Shown: piece by piece, positions 26,517 to 34,730 of the stretch | Layout: the number at the start of each line of letters is the position of its first letter | How positions within the stretch are numbered: position 1 is the stretch's first letter | NCBI GenBank assembly: GCA_029262875.1 | Contig: JAJCYO010000167.1 | Coordinates: forward strand, 1 to 64,000 | DNA: 64,000 nt | Source of the DNA: Flavobacteriales bacterium | Lineage (GTDB): Bacteria; Bacteroidota; Bacteroidia; Flavobacteriales_E; Vicingaceae | Direction of reading: 5' to 3' | Position numbers and translations under genes: made by a program | The notes under the pieces: generated by a model | Databases searched by the model: none | Told to the model about the DNA's origin: nothing | What the model saw: the letters and a program-made list of their open reading frames with translations, nothing else

Positions 26517-27452
26517 TTAATAGCCTAACCCCCTGTAATTTTCATCTTCGTCATCGTTATACATTCCTAAGTAGTTGAGGTATCTAAACTCAGTTATCTT
26601 ACCCTCAGCAACAGCATCTTTAATCGCACATTTAGGCTCATTAATATGAAGGCAGTTATTAAAGTGGCAGTTTTTGAGGCGTTGTCTCATTTCTAAAAAG
26701 TAATGAGAAAGCTCTTCTTTTTTAAATTCGATTAATCCAAATGCTTTTATCCCAGGAGTATCTATGATATACCCACCAAAAGAAAGTTCAAACATTTCAG
26801 CAAAAGTGGTGGTATGTTTTCCAGCTTTGTGCATTTCCGAAATTTCACTTGTTTTTAAATTAAGGGTTGGCTCTATCATATTTAATAGCGTAGTTTTTCC
26901 AACTCCCGAATGACCAGAAATCATGGAAACTTTATTTTCCATAACACCAATTACATCATTTAAATTAGTTTTTTCAGTTGCAGAAACCTCTAAACATTTG
27001 TACCCAATCTTTTCATAACTGGTTTTTAAAAAGGAGAGTTCTTCTTTTTCCTCCTTAGTATAGATATCTATTTTATTGAAAACAATAATTGTGGGGATAT
27101 GGTAAGCTTCGGCCGTAACCAAAAACCGATCAATAAAGGCAGTATAGGTTTTGGGTTGTGAAATAGTAACGATCAATATGGCTTGATCAATGTTTGCAGC
27201 AAGAATATGAGATTTTTTAGATAGGTTAATGGATTTGCGAATAATGTAATTTTTGCGTTTTTCAATCTCATTAATGACAGCGGTTCCATCTTCTTCTTCA
27301 GAAAGTTTAACATTATCTCCAACGGCAATTGGGTTGGTGGTTCGTATTCCTTTTAATCGAAATTTCCCTTTAATACGCGCTTCTATTTGCTCACCATTAT
27401 CTAAACGAACAGAGTACCAACTACCAGTAGATTTTATAACAATACCTTTCAT
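26517..27452 (-). CDS. rsgA: Ribosome small-subunit-dependent GTPase A
   Basis: This circularly permuted GTPase matures the 30S subunit. An N-terminal OB fold (about residues 1-70) precedes the G domain in permuted order: 'FNKID' (G4) near 122, 'SGHSGVGKTTLLN' (G1) near 181 and 'DTPGIKAFG' (G3) near 232. The zinc-binding tail contains 'CHFNNCLH' and 'PKCAIKDA'. The length of 311 residues fits. A CAAAAATA on the plus strand (27463-27470) reads TATTTTTG on the coding strand and could be the -7 box, placing the transcript start within a few bases of the ATG. Confidence 0.97.
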   Translation of the reverse strand: MKGIVIKSTGSWYSVRLDNGEQIEARIKGKFRLKGIRTTNPIAVGDNVKLSEEEDGTAVINEIEKRKNYIIRKSINLSKKSHILAANIDQAILIVTISQPKTYTAFIDRFLVTAEAYHIPTIIVFNKIDIYTKEEKEELSFLKTSYEKIGYKCLEVSATEKTNLNDVIGVMENKVSMISGHSGVGKTTLLNMIEPTLNLKTSEISEMHKAGKHTTTFAEMFELSFGGYIIDTPGIKAFGLIEFKKEELSHYFLEMRQRLKNCHFNNCLHINEPKCAIKDAVAEGKITEFRYLNYLGMYNDDEDENYRGLGY

Positions 27453-27516
27453 ATAATTAAATCAAAAATAAAATTATTATTTGAGTATCTTCGTCAATTC
27501 AATAGTTTTAAAAAAT

Positions 27517-28419
27517 ATGTCGATAGAAGTAAAAAACGTTACGAAGATTTATGGAACACAGAAAGCATTGGATGATGTTTCGTTTTCAATTGAGCCAGGT
27601 CATATCGTAGGATTTTTAGGGCCAAATGGTGCTGGAAAATCAACTATGATGAAAATTATCACATGCTTTATCCCTCAAACCTCAGGAAGTGTTAGTGTGT
27701 GTGGTTATGATGTAATTGAGAGCCCTATTGATGTTAAAAAACAAGTAGGCTATTTACCAGAGCATAACCCATTATATTTAGACATGTACGTGAAAGAATA
27801 TTTAGATTTTGTTGGAGGGGTATATAAAATTGACAATCGAAAAGAGAGGGTGAAAGAAATGATTGATATTGTTGGATTGGGGATAGAACAAAATAAAAAA
27901 ATAGGGGCATTGTCTAAAGGATATCGGCAAAGAGTAGGCTTAGCTCAGGCAATGATTCATGACCCTAAAGTGCTCATTTTGGATGAACCAACAACAGGAT
28001 TAGATCCTAACCAATTAGAAGAAATCAGAGGATTAATTAAAAATATTGGAAAAGAAAAAACCATCATGCTTTCTACTCATATTATGCAAGAGGTAGAAGC
28101 AATATGCGACAAGACGATTATAGTTAATCAAGGTAAAATTGTGGCCAATGATAAAACCCAAGAGCTACAAAAGCAACAAAAAAATCAAATTGTTTTAACA
28201 GTTGAATTCGATAAGAAAGTAGAACTTAAACAGCTGCAAAAAATTGAAGGGGTTAATCAAGTGAAAAACTCAACTGACAATGTCTGGCTGTTTGAAATAA
28301 GTGAAGATACCGTTAGAAACAACATTTTTCAATTTGCGATGCAGCAAGAGATTGTAATATTGACAATGCAGAAAGAAACGCAAAGTTTAGAAATGGTATT
28401 TAAAAAACTAACTACTTAA
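27517..28419 (+). CDS. gldA: Gliding-motility-associated ABC transporter ATPase
   Basis: This ATPase subunit closely fits GldA, which works with GldF/GldG in flavobacterial gliding. Walker A 'GPNGAGKSTMMK' is near residue 38, signature 'LSKGYRQRVGLAQA' near 137 and Walker B 'VLILDEPTTGLDP' near 157. The His switch 'STHIMQE' follows. The family-typical C-terminal extension follows from about 210 to 300. The ATG at 27517 (MSIEVKN) is chosen over an upstream in-frame TTG at 27481, since the family begins MSIEV-. A TATCTTCG (27486-27493), one mismatch from TAnnTTTG, is a candidate -7 box. gldF and gldG are not adjacent. The stop overlaps the next convergent gene by 8 bases. Confidence 0.9.
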   Translation: MSIEVKNVTKIYGTQKALDDVSFSIEPGHIVGFLGPNGAGKSTMMKIITCFIPQTSGSVSVCGYDVIESPIDVKKQVGYLPEHNPLYLDMYVKEYLDFVGGVYKIDNRKERVKEMIDIVGLGIEQNKKIGALSKGYRQRVGLAQAMIHDPKVLILDEPTTGLDPNQLEEIRGLIKNIGKEKTIMLSTHIMQEVEAICDKTIIVNQGKIVANDKTQELQKQQKNQIVLTVEFDKKVELKQLQKIEGVNQVKNSTDNVWLFEISEDTVRNNIFQFAMQQEIVILTMQKETQSLEMVFKKLTT

Positions 28420-28870
28420 CCAAATCACACTTCTCAATTATAGCATCTTCATATAATTCTAAGTCTTCATCATATTCTGCCCCAGAACGAACTACGCCTT
28501 TTACTTTAATAACATCACCTGTCTTTAGGCTGGCAGCATTTTCATGAGATGCTGTAGTAAATGTACAGCTTACCCCTAATTCATCATTATTGCTTTTTAA
28601 TACAGCCACAATTTGATTGTTTTGATCCGTATCAATACTTTTTATTGTGCCATTAATAATGATAACTTTTGATTCACCCTCAGCATCTAAGTACTTTTCA
28701 TTGGCAACATTGTTATCTGCTAAATATTCATCTACTAACTGTGAAGCATCAATTTCTACAAATGCTTCTACGCTTTGAATGTCTCTGTGTGGCATAAAAT
28801 ATTGTGAAGCGGCATACCCTCCACCAAGTACTATAATTATCGCTATTACTATTATGATTTTTTTCTTCAT
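28412..28870 (-). CDS. OB-fold (tRNA_anti-like) membrane-anchored protein
   Basis: This 152-residue protein has one N-terminal membrane anchor or uncleaved signal (about residues 4-26). An extracytoplasmic OB-fold-like domain of the tRNA_anti-like type follows: 'VIINGTIKSIDTDQNNQIVAVLKS', 'GVSCTFTT', 'LKTGDVIKVKGVVRSG' and a terminal 'AIIEKCDLVK'. Two cysteines (in 'VSCTF' and 'EKCDL') could form a disulfide. These proteins are common in Bacteroidota; their ligand is unknown. It converges with gldA, overlapping by 8 bases. Confidence 0.78.
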   Translation of the reverse strand: MKKKIIIVIAIIIVLGGGYAASQYFMPHRDIQSVEAFVEIDASQLVDEYLADNNVANEKYLDAEGESKVIIINGTIKSIDTDQNNQIVAVLKSNNDELGVSCTFTTASHENAASLKTGDVIKVKGVVRSGAEYDEDLELYEDAIIEKCDLVK

Positions 28871-29005
28871 GATTTCTTGTTTTATGGTTAGTGAAATAAA
28901 TGTAGTACAAAGCTCTATATCTTTAATATAGCACAGTGTCTTTTATTTGACATAGCCGGTACAGGAAGTGTCATAGTATAGACAGTTTTGTGAATATTGG
29001 AGCCA

Positions 29006-29013
29006 TATATTTG
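29006..29013 (+). promoter_or_regulatory. Candidate -7 element for the YceI gene
   Basis: TATATTTG matches TAnnTTTG exactly. A TTTG at 28987-28990 could be the -33 box, though the 15-base spacer is short. An inverted repeat TGACA...TGTCA (28948-28952 and 28969-28973) lies just upstream and could bind a regulator. The predicted transcript start is about 29020, 37 bases before the preferred ATG at 29057. Confidence 0.4.
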
Positions 29014-29056
29014 TTGTATAAGTTTAAAACAAGTTAAAAACGAAAAACAAAAGATT

Positions 29057-29620
29057 ATGAAAAAATTAGGATTAATTATTGCATTAGGATTTTTAGTAAC
29101 GATGTCCTCGTTTCGTCCAGACGGATCGAAGGTAATTACTAAAACAGGTCATATTAAAATATTTTCACACACGGTTGCAGAAGATATAAAGGCCAACAAT
29201 TACAAAGTAACAAGTACATTAGATCCTACCTCAGGAGTGATGGTGTTTTCAGTGCCAATGCAGGGCTTTGAGTTTGAAAAAGCATTGATGCAAAAACATT
29301 TTAACAGCCCAAAGTTTTTAGATACGAAACAATTTCCTAAGGCAAAGTTTAAAGGAACCATTACAGATTTAAGCTCAGTTGATTTGAGTAAAGATGGAAG
29401 TTACAGTGTATTGGTAAAAGGAGACTTAAACATGCATGGTGTAACCAAAACGATTGAAGAAAAAGGTACAATTAATGTAAAAGGAGGGGCGATTACTGCT
29501 ACTTCGAAGTTTAACATTGTTTTAGCAGATTATAAAATTGCTTTTGAGAAAGGAAAGCCTTCTAAAAACATTGCGAAAGAGATTGAGTTAAACATTAAGA
29601 TGGATTATAAAGCAAACTAA
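29057..29620 (+). CDS. YceI-family periplasmic protein
   Basis: This secreted lipocalin-like YceI protein of about 187 residues has a signal peptide ending near 'MSSFRPDG'. The body has the family pattern: 'TKTGHIKIFSHT', 'GVMVFSVPMQGFEFE', 'KFLDTKQFPKAKFKGTI', 'GDLNMHGVTKTIEEKG' and 'IELNIKMDYKAN'. YceI proteins bind isoprenoid or other amphiphilic ligands in the periplasm; the ligand here is unknown. The ATG at 29057 is preferred over one 60 bases upstream because it gives a clean signal peptide. A strong terminator follows at 29646-29677. Confidence 0.9.
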   Translation: MKKLGLIIALGFLVTMSSFRPDGSKVITKTGHIKIFSHTVAEDIKANNYKVTSTLDPTSGVMVFSVPMQGFEFEKALMQKHFNSPKFLDTKQFPKAKFKGTITDLSSVDLSKDGSYSVLVKGDLNMHGVTKTIEEKGTINVKGGAITATSKFNIVLADYKIAFEKGKPSKNIAKEIELNIKMDYKAN

Positions 29621-29645
29621 TAATTTGTTTTCTTTTAATAAGTGG

Positions 29646-29677
29646 TCCTCGGTTATTTATAACCGAGGATTTTTTTT
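29646..29677 (+). terminator. Intrinsic terminator after the YceI gene
   Basis: A perfect 10-bp stem, TCCTCGGTTA / TAACCGAGGA, with a TTTA loop is followed by eight T residues (29670-29677). It isolates the YceI gene from the metK leader. Confidence 0.92.
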
Positions 29678-29733
29678 GTGAGTTCTATTGCCTGAACTAA
29701 AAAAAATTACGATTTTTGGCAACCTAAATTAAT

Positions 29734-29807
29734 TGTGGAATGATTTGGCTGCTTGCAACCACACGAAAAAAAGCTAAAATATGTCTTTGACAAAATAGCT
29801 TTCAGCC
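29734..29807 (+). promoter_or_regulatory. Candidate SAM-II riboswitch upstream of metK
   Basis: The leader shows the SAM-II (metA-type) aptamer pattern. Stem P1 TGTGG (29734-29738) pairs with CCACA (29759-29763). The loop contains GATTTGGCTGCTTGCAA (29742-29758), where GATTT and TTGCA are core conserved bases. An A-rich joiner then leads to GCTAAA (29773-29778). The pseudoknot stem would pair GGCTG (29747-29751) with CAGCC (29803-29807), across an unusual 24-base insert. The bases AAGCTA (29771-29776) can instead pair with TAGCTT (29796-29801), forming a hairpin that sequesters GCTAAA; this could be the ligand-free state. A T-run follows at 29814-29822. SAM-feedback control of metK, the SAM synthetase gene, makes biological sense. 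Spotted by eye, not by covariance model. Confidence 0.65.
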
Positions 29808-29837
29808 CACATTCTTTTTTTTAAATAAACTTATAGT

Positions 29838-31091
29838 ATGTCGTATTTATTTACATCCGAATCAGTTTCAGAAGGGCACCCGGATAAAGTTGCCGATCAA
29901 ATTTCTGATGCATTAATTGATAATTTTTTAGCTTTTGACCCAACATCAAAAGTAGCTTGTGAAACATTGGTAACTACTGGTCAAGTTGTGTTGGCTGGAG
30001 AAGTGAAGTCAAAAACGTATTTAGATGTTCAAAAAATAGCACGAGATGTAATCAACAAAATTGGTTATACAGAAAGTGAATATATGTTTGATGGAAACTC
30101 TTGCGGAGTATTTTCTGCAATTCATGAGCAGTCTCCTGATATCAATCAAGGAGTAGAAAGAAAGAAAAAAGAGGATCAAGGGGCAGGAGATCAAGGGATG
30201 ATGTTTGGTTATGCAACTAACGAAACAAATAGCTACATGCCGCTACCTTTAGAAATTTCCCACATATTATTAAAAGAATTAGCTGCTTTAAGACGAGAAA
30301 ACAAGAAAGTAAAATATTTGAGACCAGATTCTAAATCGCAGGTTACCATCGAATATGATGATAATAATAAACCGGTTAGAATTGATGCTATTGTAGTTTC
30401 TACACAACACGATGATTTCGATACAGAAAGCAAAATGTTGAAGAAAATTAAGGAAGATGTAATTAAGATTTTAATTCCAAGAGTTAAAAAACAGCTTCCG
30501 AAAAGTGTTCAAAAACTTTTTAATGATAAAATAAAGTACCATGTTAATCCAACTGGAGTTTTTGTAATAGGTGGACCACATGGAGATACAGGATTGACGG
30601 GAAGAAAAATTATAGTAGATACTTACGGAGGAAAAGGAGCCCATGGTGGTGGAGCATTTTCTGGGAAAGACCCTAGTAAAGTTGATCGATCTGCTGCATA
30701 CGCAACCCGCCATATTGCAAAAAACATTGTTGCTGCTGGCGTTTGTGATGAAGTTTTAGTTCAGGTAGCTTATGCTATCGGTGTAGCAAAACCAATGGGT
30801 ATTTTTATAGATACTTACGGTACCTCTAAAGTGAAATTAACAGATGGGCAAATCGCAAAAAAAATTGAAAAACTTTTTGACATGAGACCTTATGCGATAG
30901 AAACAAGGTTTAAATTAAGAACACCTATTTATTCCGAAACTGCATCTTATGGTCATATGGGAAGAAAAGTAAAAACAGTTACAAAACAATTTACAGATGG
31001 ATCTGGTAAGACTAAAAAGATAAAAGTTAAATTGTTCCCATGGGAGGAATTAGATTATGTGACTAAAGTAAAAAAAGCATTTGGCATTTAA
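29838..31091 (+). CDS. metK: S-adenosylmethionine synthetase
   Basis: This enzyme makes S-adenosylmethionine from methionine and ATP. Motifs are '[18 protein letters not shown]' near residues 9-26, '[16 protein letters not shown]' near 118, '[20 protein letters not shown]' region near 250 and '[19 protein letters not shown]' near 272. The 417-residue length agrees with Bacteroidota members, which carry short lysine-rich insertions such as '[15 protein letters not shown]'. It is monocistronic between the YceI terminator and the ExbB operon. Its leader carries a likely SAM-II aptamer. Confidence 0.98.
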   Translation: MSYLFTSESVSEGHPDKVADQISDALIDNFLAFDPTSKVACETLVTTGQVVLAGEVKSKTYLDVQKIARDVINKIGYTESEYMFDGNSCGVFSAIHEQSPDINQGVERKKKEDQGAGDQGMMFGYATNETNSYMPLPLEISHILLKELAALRRENKKVKYLRPDSKSQVTIEYDDNNKPVRIDAIVVSTQHDDFDTESKMLKKIKEDVIKILIPRVKKQLPKSVQKLFNDKIKYHVNPTGVFVIGGPHGDTGLTGRKIIVDTYGGKGAHGGGAFSGKDPSKVDRSAAYATRHIAKNIVAAGVCDEVLVQVAYAIGVAKPMGIFIDTYGTSKVKLTDGQIAKKIEKLFDMRPYAIETRFKLRTPIYSETASYGHMGRKVKTVTKQFTDGSGKTKKIKVKLFPWEELDYVTKVKKAFGI

Positions 31092-31309
31092 CCTTTGCTT
31101 GAAGGATTTTACCGTTAACAGAACCTTTATAAAAAAAAATTAAACTTTGAAATATTTTTTTATAACTTAGCGACCTGTTTACAAGAGTTGTTTACTAAAT
31201 ATTGGGAATTAAATACCGATAAATTTAAATTAAGCACCTCTCCTCAAATAGAAAATTAAAAAAACAATAAGTAAAAATAAAATCAGTTAGATTACAAACT
31301 ATTTAAATT

Positions 31310-32179
31310 ATGAAAAAATTATTTGCATTATTAACGGTTGTTGGATTATTAAGCTTCGGTGCTTTTAATACGGCTTACGCACAAGAAGAGACTGAGTTAA
31401 CTCCAGAAGAGCAAGCAATTGCAGACTCTACTGAGGAGGCGGACGCAGCAGCAGCGGCAGAAGCTGAGAAAAAAGCGGCTGAGGAAAAAGCAGCAGCAGA
31501 AGCACCTGCAGAAGAAGTGGCAGAAGCACCTGCAGAAGAAATGTCATTTACTCAAGTTATTAAACAAAAATTTATTGAAGGTGGTCCTGGATTTATGGGG
31601 ATTGTATTAGTATGTTTAATATTAGGTCTTGCAATTGTTATTGAAAGAATTATTTATCTTAACATGGCAACAACGAATACTGATAAATTGTTAAGCAACA
31701 TAGAGTCTGCTTTAAATAGTGGTGGTGTTGAAGCTGCTAAGGAAGTTTGTAGAGATACAAAAGGACCAGTAGCAAGTATTTTTTACCAAGGTTTAGATAG
31801 AAGTCATGAAGGAGTTGATATGGTTGAAAAATCAGTTGTTTCTTATGGTGGAGTTCAAATGGGGTTATTAGAGAAAGGGATTTCTTGGATTTCATTATTT
31901 ATTGCACTTGCACCAATGCTTGGGTTTATGGGAACTGTAATTGGTATGATTGGTGCCTTTGATGCGATTGCTGAAGCAGGAGATATCTCTCCACAAGTTG
32001 TAGCCGTTGGTATTAAGGTAGCATTATTAACAACAGTATTTGGATTAATCGTAGCAATTATTTTACAGATATTCTATAATTATATTGTTGCAAAAGTAGA
32101 TAGCATCGTTAATGATATGGAGAACGCTTCTATTTCTTTAATTGATATGCTGGTTAAGAACGAATTAACAAATAAATAA
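31310..32179 (+). CDS. exbB: MotA/TolQ/ExbB proton channel protein with Ala/Glu-rich N-terminal extension
   Basis: This inner-membrane ExbB-like subunit energises outer-membrane processes with the proton motive force. Unlike classical ExbB it begins with a cleavable-looking signal (about residues 1-24). A low-complexity stretch rich in Ala, Glu and Lys follows (about 25-78), containing a repeated 'APAEE' unit. Three membrane helices of the MotA/TolQ fold lie near 95-115, 195-215 and 235-255, with 'LGFMGTVIGMIGAFDAIAE' in the second. The length of 289 residues exceeds classical ExbB. It starts an operon with a small membrane protein and two ExbD genes. A weak TAACTTAG (31163-31170) may be the -7 box. 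Confidence 0.92.
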   Translation: MKKLFALLTVVGLLSFGAFNTAYAQEETELTPEEQAIADSTEEADAAAAAEAEKKAAEEKAAAEAPAEEVAEAPAEEMSFTQVIKQKFIEGGPGFMGIVLVCLILGLAIVIERIIYLNMATTNTDKLLSNIESALNSGGVEAAKEVCRDTKGPVASIFYQGLDRSHEGVDMVEKSVVSYGGVQMGLLEKGISWISLFIALAPMLGFMGTVIGMIGAFDAIAEAGDISPQVVAVGIKVALLTTVFGLIVAIILQIFYNYIVAKVDSIVNDMENASISLIDMLVKNELTNK

Positions 32180-32184
32180 GAATT

Positions 32185-32598
32185 ATGGATAATAATAGTA
32201 AATTATTCAGCATCATATTAATGGTTTTATTAGGGCTTTCGGCTCTATTGAGTTTACTGTTTATGTTTGATGTGGTAAGCGAAGGTTTATTAATTATGTG
32301 GTGCTATATTTTGATAGCGATTGCTGGAATTACTGCGATAGTTTTTCCAATAATAGCAATGGCACAAAATCCTAAAGGTGCAAAAAATGCACTAATTGGA
32401 GTAGGTGTCCTTATCCTTATTTGTGCTATTGGTTATTTTATGTCTGGGACAGAAGTTCATACAAATGTAGAAGGAGACGTGTTAGCAGATGCTGCGACCT
32501 CTAAAAAATCGGAAGCTGGCTTAATAGCATTTTACATATTAGGAGCAGTGGCAATAGGATCTATCATTTTCGCTGAAGTAAATAAAATGTTTAAATAA
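32185..32598 (+). CDS. Small membrane protein inside the ExbB/ExbD operon
   Basis: This 137-residue protein has about four predicted membrane helices (residues 8-28, 33-55, 67-87 and 113-133). The loop 'MSGTEVHTNVEGDVLADAATSKKSEAG' lies before the last helix. No known family is recognised by eye. Its fixed place 5 bases after exbB and 9 bases before exbD, which I recall from many Bacteroidota operons, suggests a structural or assembly partner of the proton channel. That role is an inference. Confidence 0.75.
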   Translation: MDNNSKLFSIILMVLLGLSALLSLLFMFDVVSEGLLIMWCYILIAIAGITAIVFPIIAMAQNPKGAKNALIGVGVLILICAIGYFMSGTEVHTNVEGDVLADAATSKKSEAGLIAFYILGAVAIGSIIFAEVNKMFK

Positions 32599-32607
32599 TT
32601 AAGCAGT

Positions 32608-33210
32608 ATGGCTAAAAGAGAAATATCTGAAATAAATGCCGGGTCAATGGCAGATATTGCTTTCTTGCTTCTTATCTTTTTCTTGGTAACAACTACCATG
32701 GATACGGATACTGGGTTAATTAGAAAGTTGCCACCTGTATTGGATGAGTACACACCACCTCCACCAATTAAACAAAGAAATATTTTTGAGATTTTGGTAA
32801 ATGCTAATGATCAATTGTTGGTAGAAGGAGAATACATTCAGGTAACGGAATTGAGAGCAAAAGCTAAGGAGTTTATTAAATCAGACCCTGGAAACCCTAA
32901 TATGCCAGAGTTCAAAGATACAGAGATACCTAGGTTAGGTCTTGTTCCTGTATCGAAACAGATTATTTCATTACAGAATGATAATGGTACTTCTTATGAA
33001 ATGTACATTAAGGTACAAAATGAATTAGTAGCTGCTTACAATGAATTGAGAAATGAATTTGCACAGCAAAAATTCCAAAAATCGTATCAAGAATTGGTAC
33101 AACAATCAAAAGCTTCTGATGCAAACAAGGAAAAGATGAAAGCGGTAAAAAAGTTTTACCCACAAAGAATTTCTGAAGCAGAACCTAAAAAAGTGGGAGG
33201 GAGCGAATAA
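32608..33210 (+). CDS. exbD: ExbD/TolR-family protein
   Basis: This 200-residue ExbD-like protein has a single N-terminal membrane helix (about residues 15-33). The key 'MADIAFLLLIFFLVTT' carries the conserved proton-accessible Asp (D13 region, 'GSMADIAF'). The periplasmic part continues with 'LVEGEYIQVTELRAKAKEFI'. A long charged C-terminal segment (about 130-200, 'ELRNEFAQQKFQKSYQELV') is predicted helical and exceeds classical ExbD. It shares its last base with the start of the second exbD gene. Confidence 0.93.
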   Translation: MAKREISEINAGSMADIAFLLLIFFLVTTTMDTDTGLIRKLPPVLDEYTPPPPIKQRNIFEILVNANDQLLVEGEYIQVTELRAKAKEFIKSDPGNPNMPEFKDTEIPRLGLVPVSKQIISLQNDNGTSYEMYIKVQNELVAAYNELRNEFAQQKFQKSYQELVQQSKASDANKEKMKAVKKFYPQRISEAEPKKVGGSE

Positions 33211-33686
33211 TGTCAAAGTTTAGAAAAAAAGGCAAAAAAGGACAACCTGCAGTTAACACTGCTTCATTGCCAGATATCGTTTTTATGTTGTTGTTTTTCT
33301 TTATGGTAACTACTGTAATGAGAGAAACGTCTTTAAAGGTAGAAAACAAGACTCCTAAGGCAACAGAAGTGTCGAAGTTAGAGCGAAAATCATTGGTTGC
33401 TTACATCTATATTGGTAAGCCAATTAAATCGTTACAAGGTGCTTTTGGTACTGCTCCAAGAATACAATTGAACGATGCTTTTAAAACCTTAGAAGACATT
33501 CCTTTGTTTGTTGATATGGAAATAGAACAAAGAGATCCAGCAGAACAAAATATGATTACCTGGTCATTAAAAGTAGATGAAAAGACAAAAATGGGTATTG
33601 TTACCGAAGTAAAGCAAGAACTTAGAAAGGCGAATGCTTTAAAGCTTAATTACTCTACTAAAAAAACAGATAAGATTACAAATTAG
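33210..33686 (+). CDS. exbD: Second ExbD/TolR-family protein
   Basis: This 158-residue ExbD-like protein has a basic N-terminus 'SKFRKKGKKGQPAVNTASLPDIVFMLLFFFMVTTVM'-type region, read here in two halves. The conserved Asp is in 'ASLPDIVFML' at about residue 23, within a single membrane helix. The periplasmic domain is shorter than in the preceding ExbD and quite different in sequence, so the two likely form distinct subunits of the same complex. It is followed by a strong terminator at 33707-33735, which ends the operon. Confidence 0.93.
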   Translation: MSKFRKKGKKGQPAVNTASLPDIVFMLLFFFMVTTVMRETSLKVENKTPKATEVSKLERKSLVAYIYIGKPIKSLQGAFGTAPRIQLNDAFKTLEDIPLFVDMEIEQRDPAEQNMITWSLKVDEKTKMGIVTEVKQELRKANALKLNYSTKKTDKITN

Positions 33687-33706
33687 AAAATAGTATAACT
33701 GTAAGA

Positions 33707-33735
33707 AAGCCTTCCAATTTTGGAAGGCTTTTTTT
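33707..33735 (+). terminator. Intrinsic terminator of the ExbB/ExbD operon
   Basis: A perfect 10-bp stem, AAGCCTTCCA / TGGAAGGCTT, with an ATTT loop is followed by a T-tract at 33731-33735. It separates the proton-channel operon from DUF4271. Confidence 0.92.
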
Positions 33736-33748
33736 ATGCTTAATAATG

Positions 33749-33756
33749 TATTTTTG
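33749..33756 (+). promoter_or_regulatory. -7 element for the DUF4271-hemD pair
   Basis: TATTTTTG matches TAnnTTTG. It predicts a transcript start near 33763, downstream of the in-frame GTG at 33762 but upstream of the ATG at 33771. This supports the ATG as the start. No TTG was found at the optimal -33 distance. Confidence 0.5.
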
Positions 33757-33770
33757 TACAAGTGTCTTTT

Positions 33771-34700
33771 ATGATTACATATCAAGTAGCAGATTCTTCA
33801 GCATTACAAAATCCTTTTGGAGTAGAAGATCAAGATGATCAAAATGGATTGGAATTAATTGAAGAGGTGGATGAGCCAGTGGTACTTCCAAAACAAAAGA
33901 AGAAGTACTTTTCAAAAGTTAAATTAGATACAACAGAACAGGCTGATACTTTTTATGGGATTAAAAACGAAGGAGAAATCCCTATTCGAGCCACAACGAC
34001 CGCAACAATAGAAGAAAAACCATTAGAAAAATTATTTGACCCAACGTTAAACCCTCCAGGAATTGCCAATTGGCAAATAATCATTTTAGTAGCAACAGTA
34101 CTTTTATTGGGGTTTTCAAAAGCTTTTAGTAGGAGTCGTTTTAAACAATCTTTAAGAGCATTGTTTAATTATGGGGTAGCTCAGGAAATTACAAGAGAAG
34201 AAAAAGTGCTGTTTCATCGCTCCAATATTTTATTTACCATAATACATGTATTCACATCATCATTATTTCTCTATCATATAAAAGAGAGTATTGACACAAC
34301 TAACTTGGAAGAGAATAATATGTTGTTCTTTTTGATGCTAATCGGATTTTTAATATTCATTTATATGGTTAAGTATCTATTTTCTAAAGTATTATTTTTT
34401 GTTTTAGACGATACCAGTATAGCATCCGAGTACATATTTAATGTCTCTCTTTTTAATAATTTATTAGGAGTGATTTTCATTCCAGTGCTTTGTTTAGCTT
34501 ACTTTTCAACACTTCCGTTTTCGTTAATCCTACTCTACATAACCATTCCATTAGTGCTCCTAACCTTTCTTTTAAGGCTGATTAGACTTTATCTTATAGG
34601 AATTTCAAAAGGAGTTTCGTATTTCTATATATTTGTGTACATTTGCACCCTCGAAATTTTACCGTTGGTCGTTTTATATCGGATTTTCATCCTTAAATAA
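33771..34700 (+). CDS. DUF4271 integral membrane protein
   Basis: This is a Bacteroidota-specific membrane protein of about 309 residues. A soluble, acidic N-terminal region (about residues 1-90) is followed by six or seven membrane helices from about 100 to the end, including 'IILVATVLLLGFSKAFS' and the ending 'LEILPLVVLYRIFIL'. This arrangement is typical of DUF4271. The ATG at 33771 is chosen over a GTG at 33762 because of the promoter position. hemD follows 30 bases later, a pairing I have seen repeatedly in flavobacteria. Function is unknown. Confidence 0.85.
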   Translation: MITYQVADSSALQNPFGVEDQDDQNGLELIEEVDEPVVLPKQKKKYFSKVKLDTTEQADTFYGIKNEGEIPIRATTTATIEEKPLEKLFDPTLNPPGIANWQIIILVATVLLLGFSKAFSRSRFKQSLRALFNYGVAQEITREEKVLFHRSNILFTIIHVFTSSLFLYHIKESIDTTNLEENNMLFFLMLIGFLIFIYMVKYLFSKVLFFVLDDTSIASEYIFNVSLFNNLLGVIFIPVLCLAYFSTLPFSLILLYITIPLVLLTFLLRLIRLYLIGISKGVSYFYIFVYICTLEILPLVVLYRIFILK

Positions 34701-34730
34701 AGCGAATTCGACTAAAAAAGTTAAAGGATA

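Noticed and set aside
29718-29725. GGCAACCT upstream of metK, suggestive of a SAM-I riboswitch core
   Set aside because: The matching GGTGC-type segment, the kink-turn and the closing stem are missing, and the SAM-II pattern just downstream explains the leader better.
31419-31610. A 63-residue Gln/Arg/Lys-rich frame inside exbB
   Set aside because: It is the +1-type reading of the Ala/Glu low-complexity repeat and has no independent start signal.
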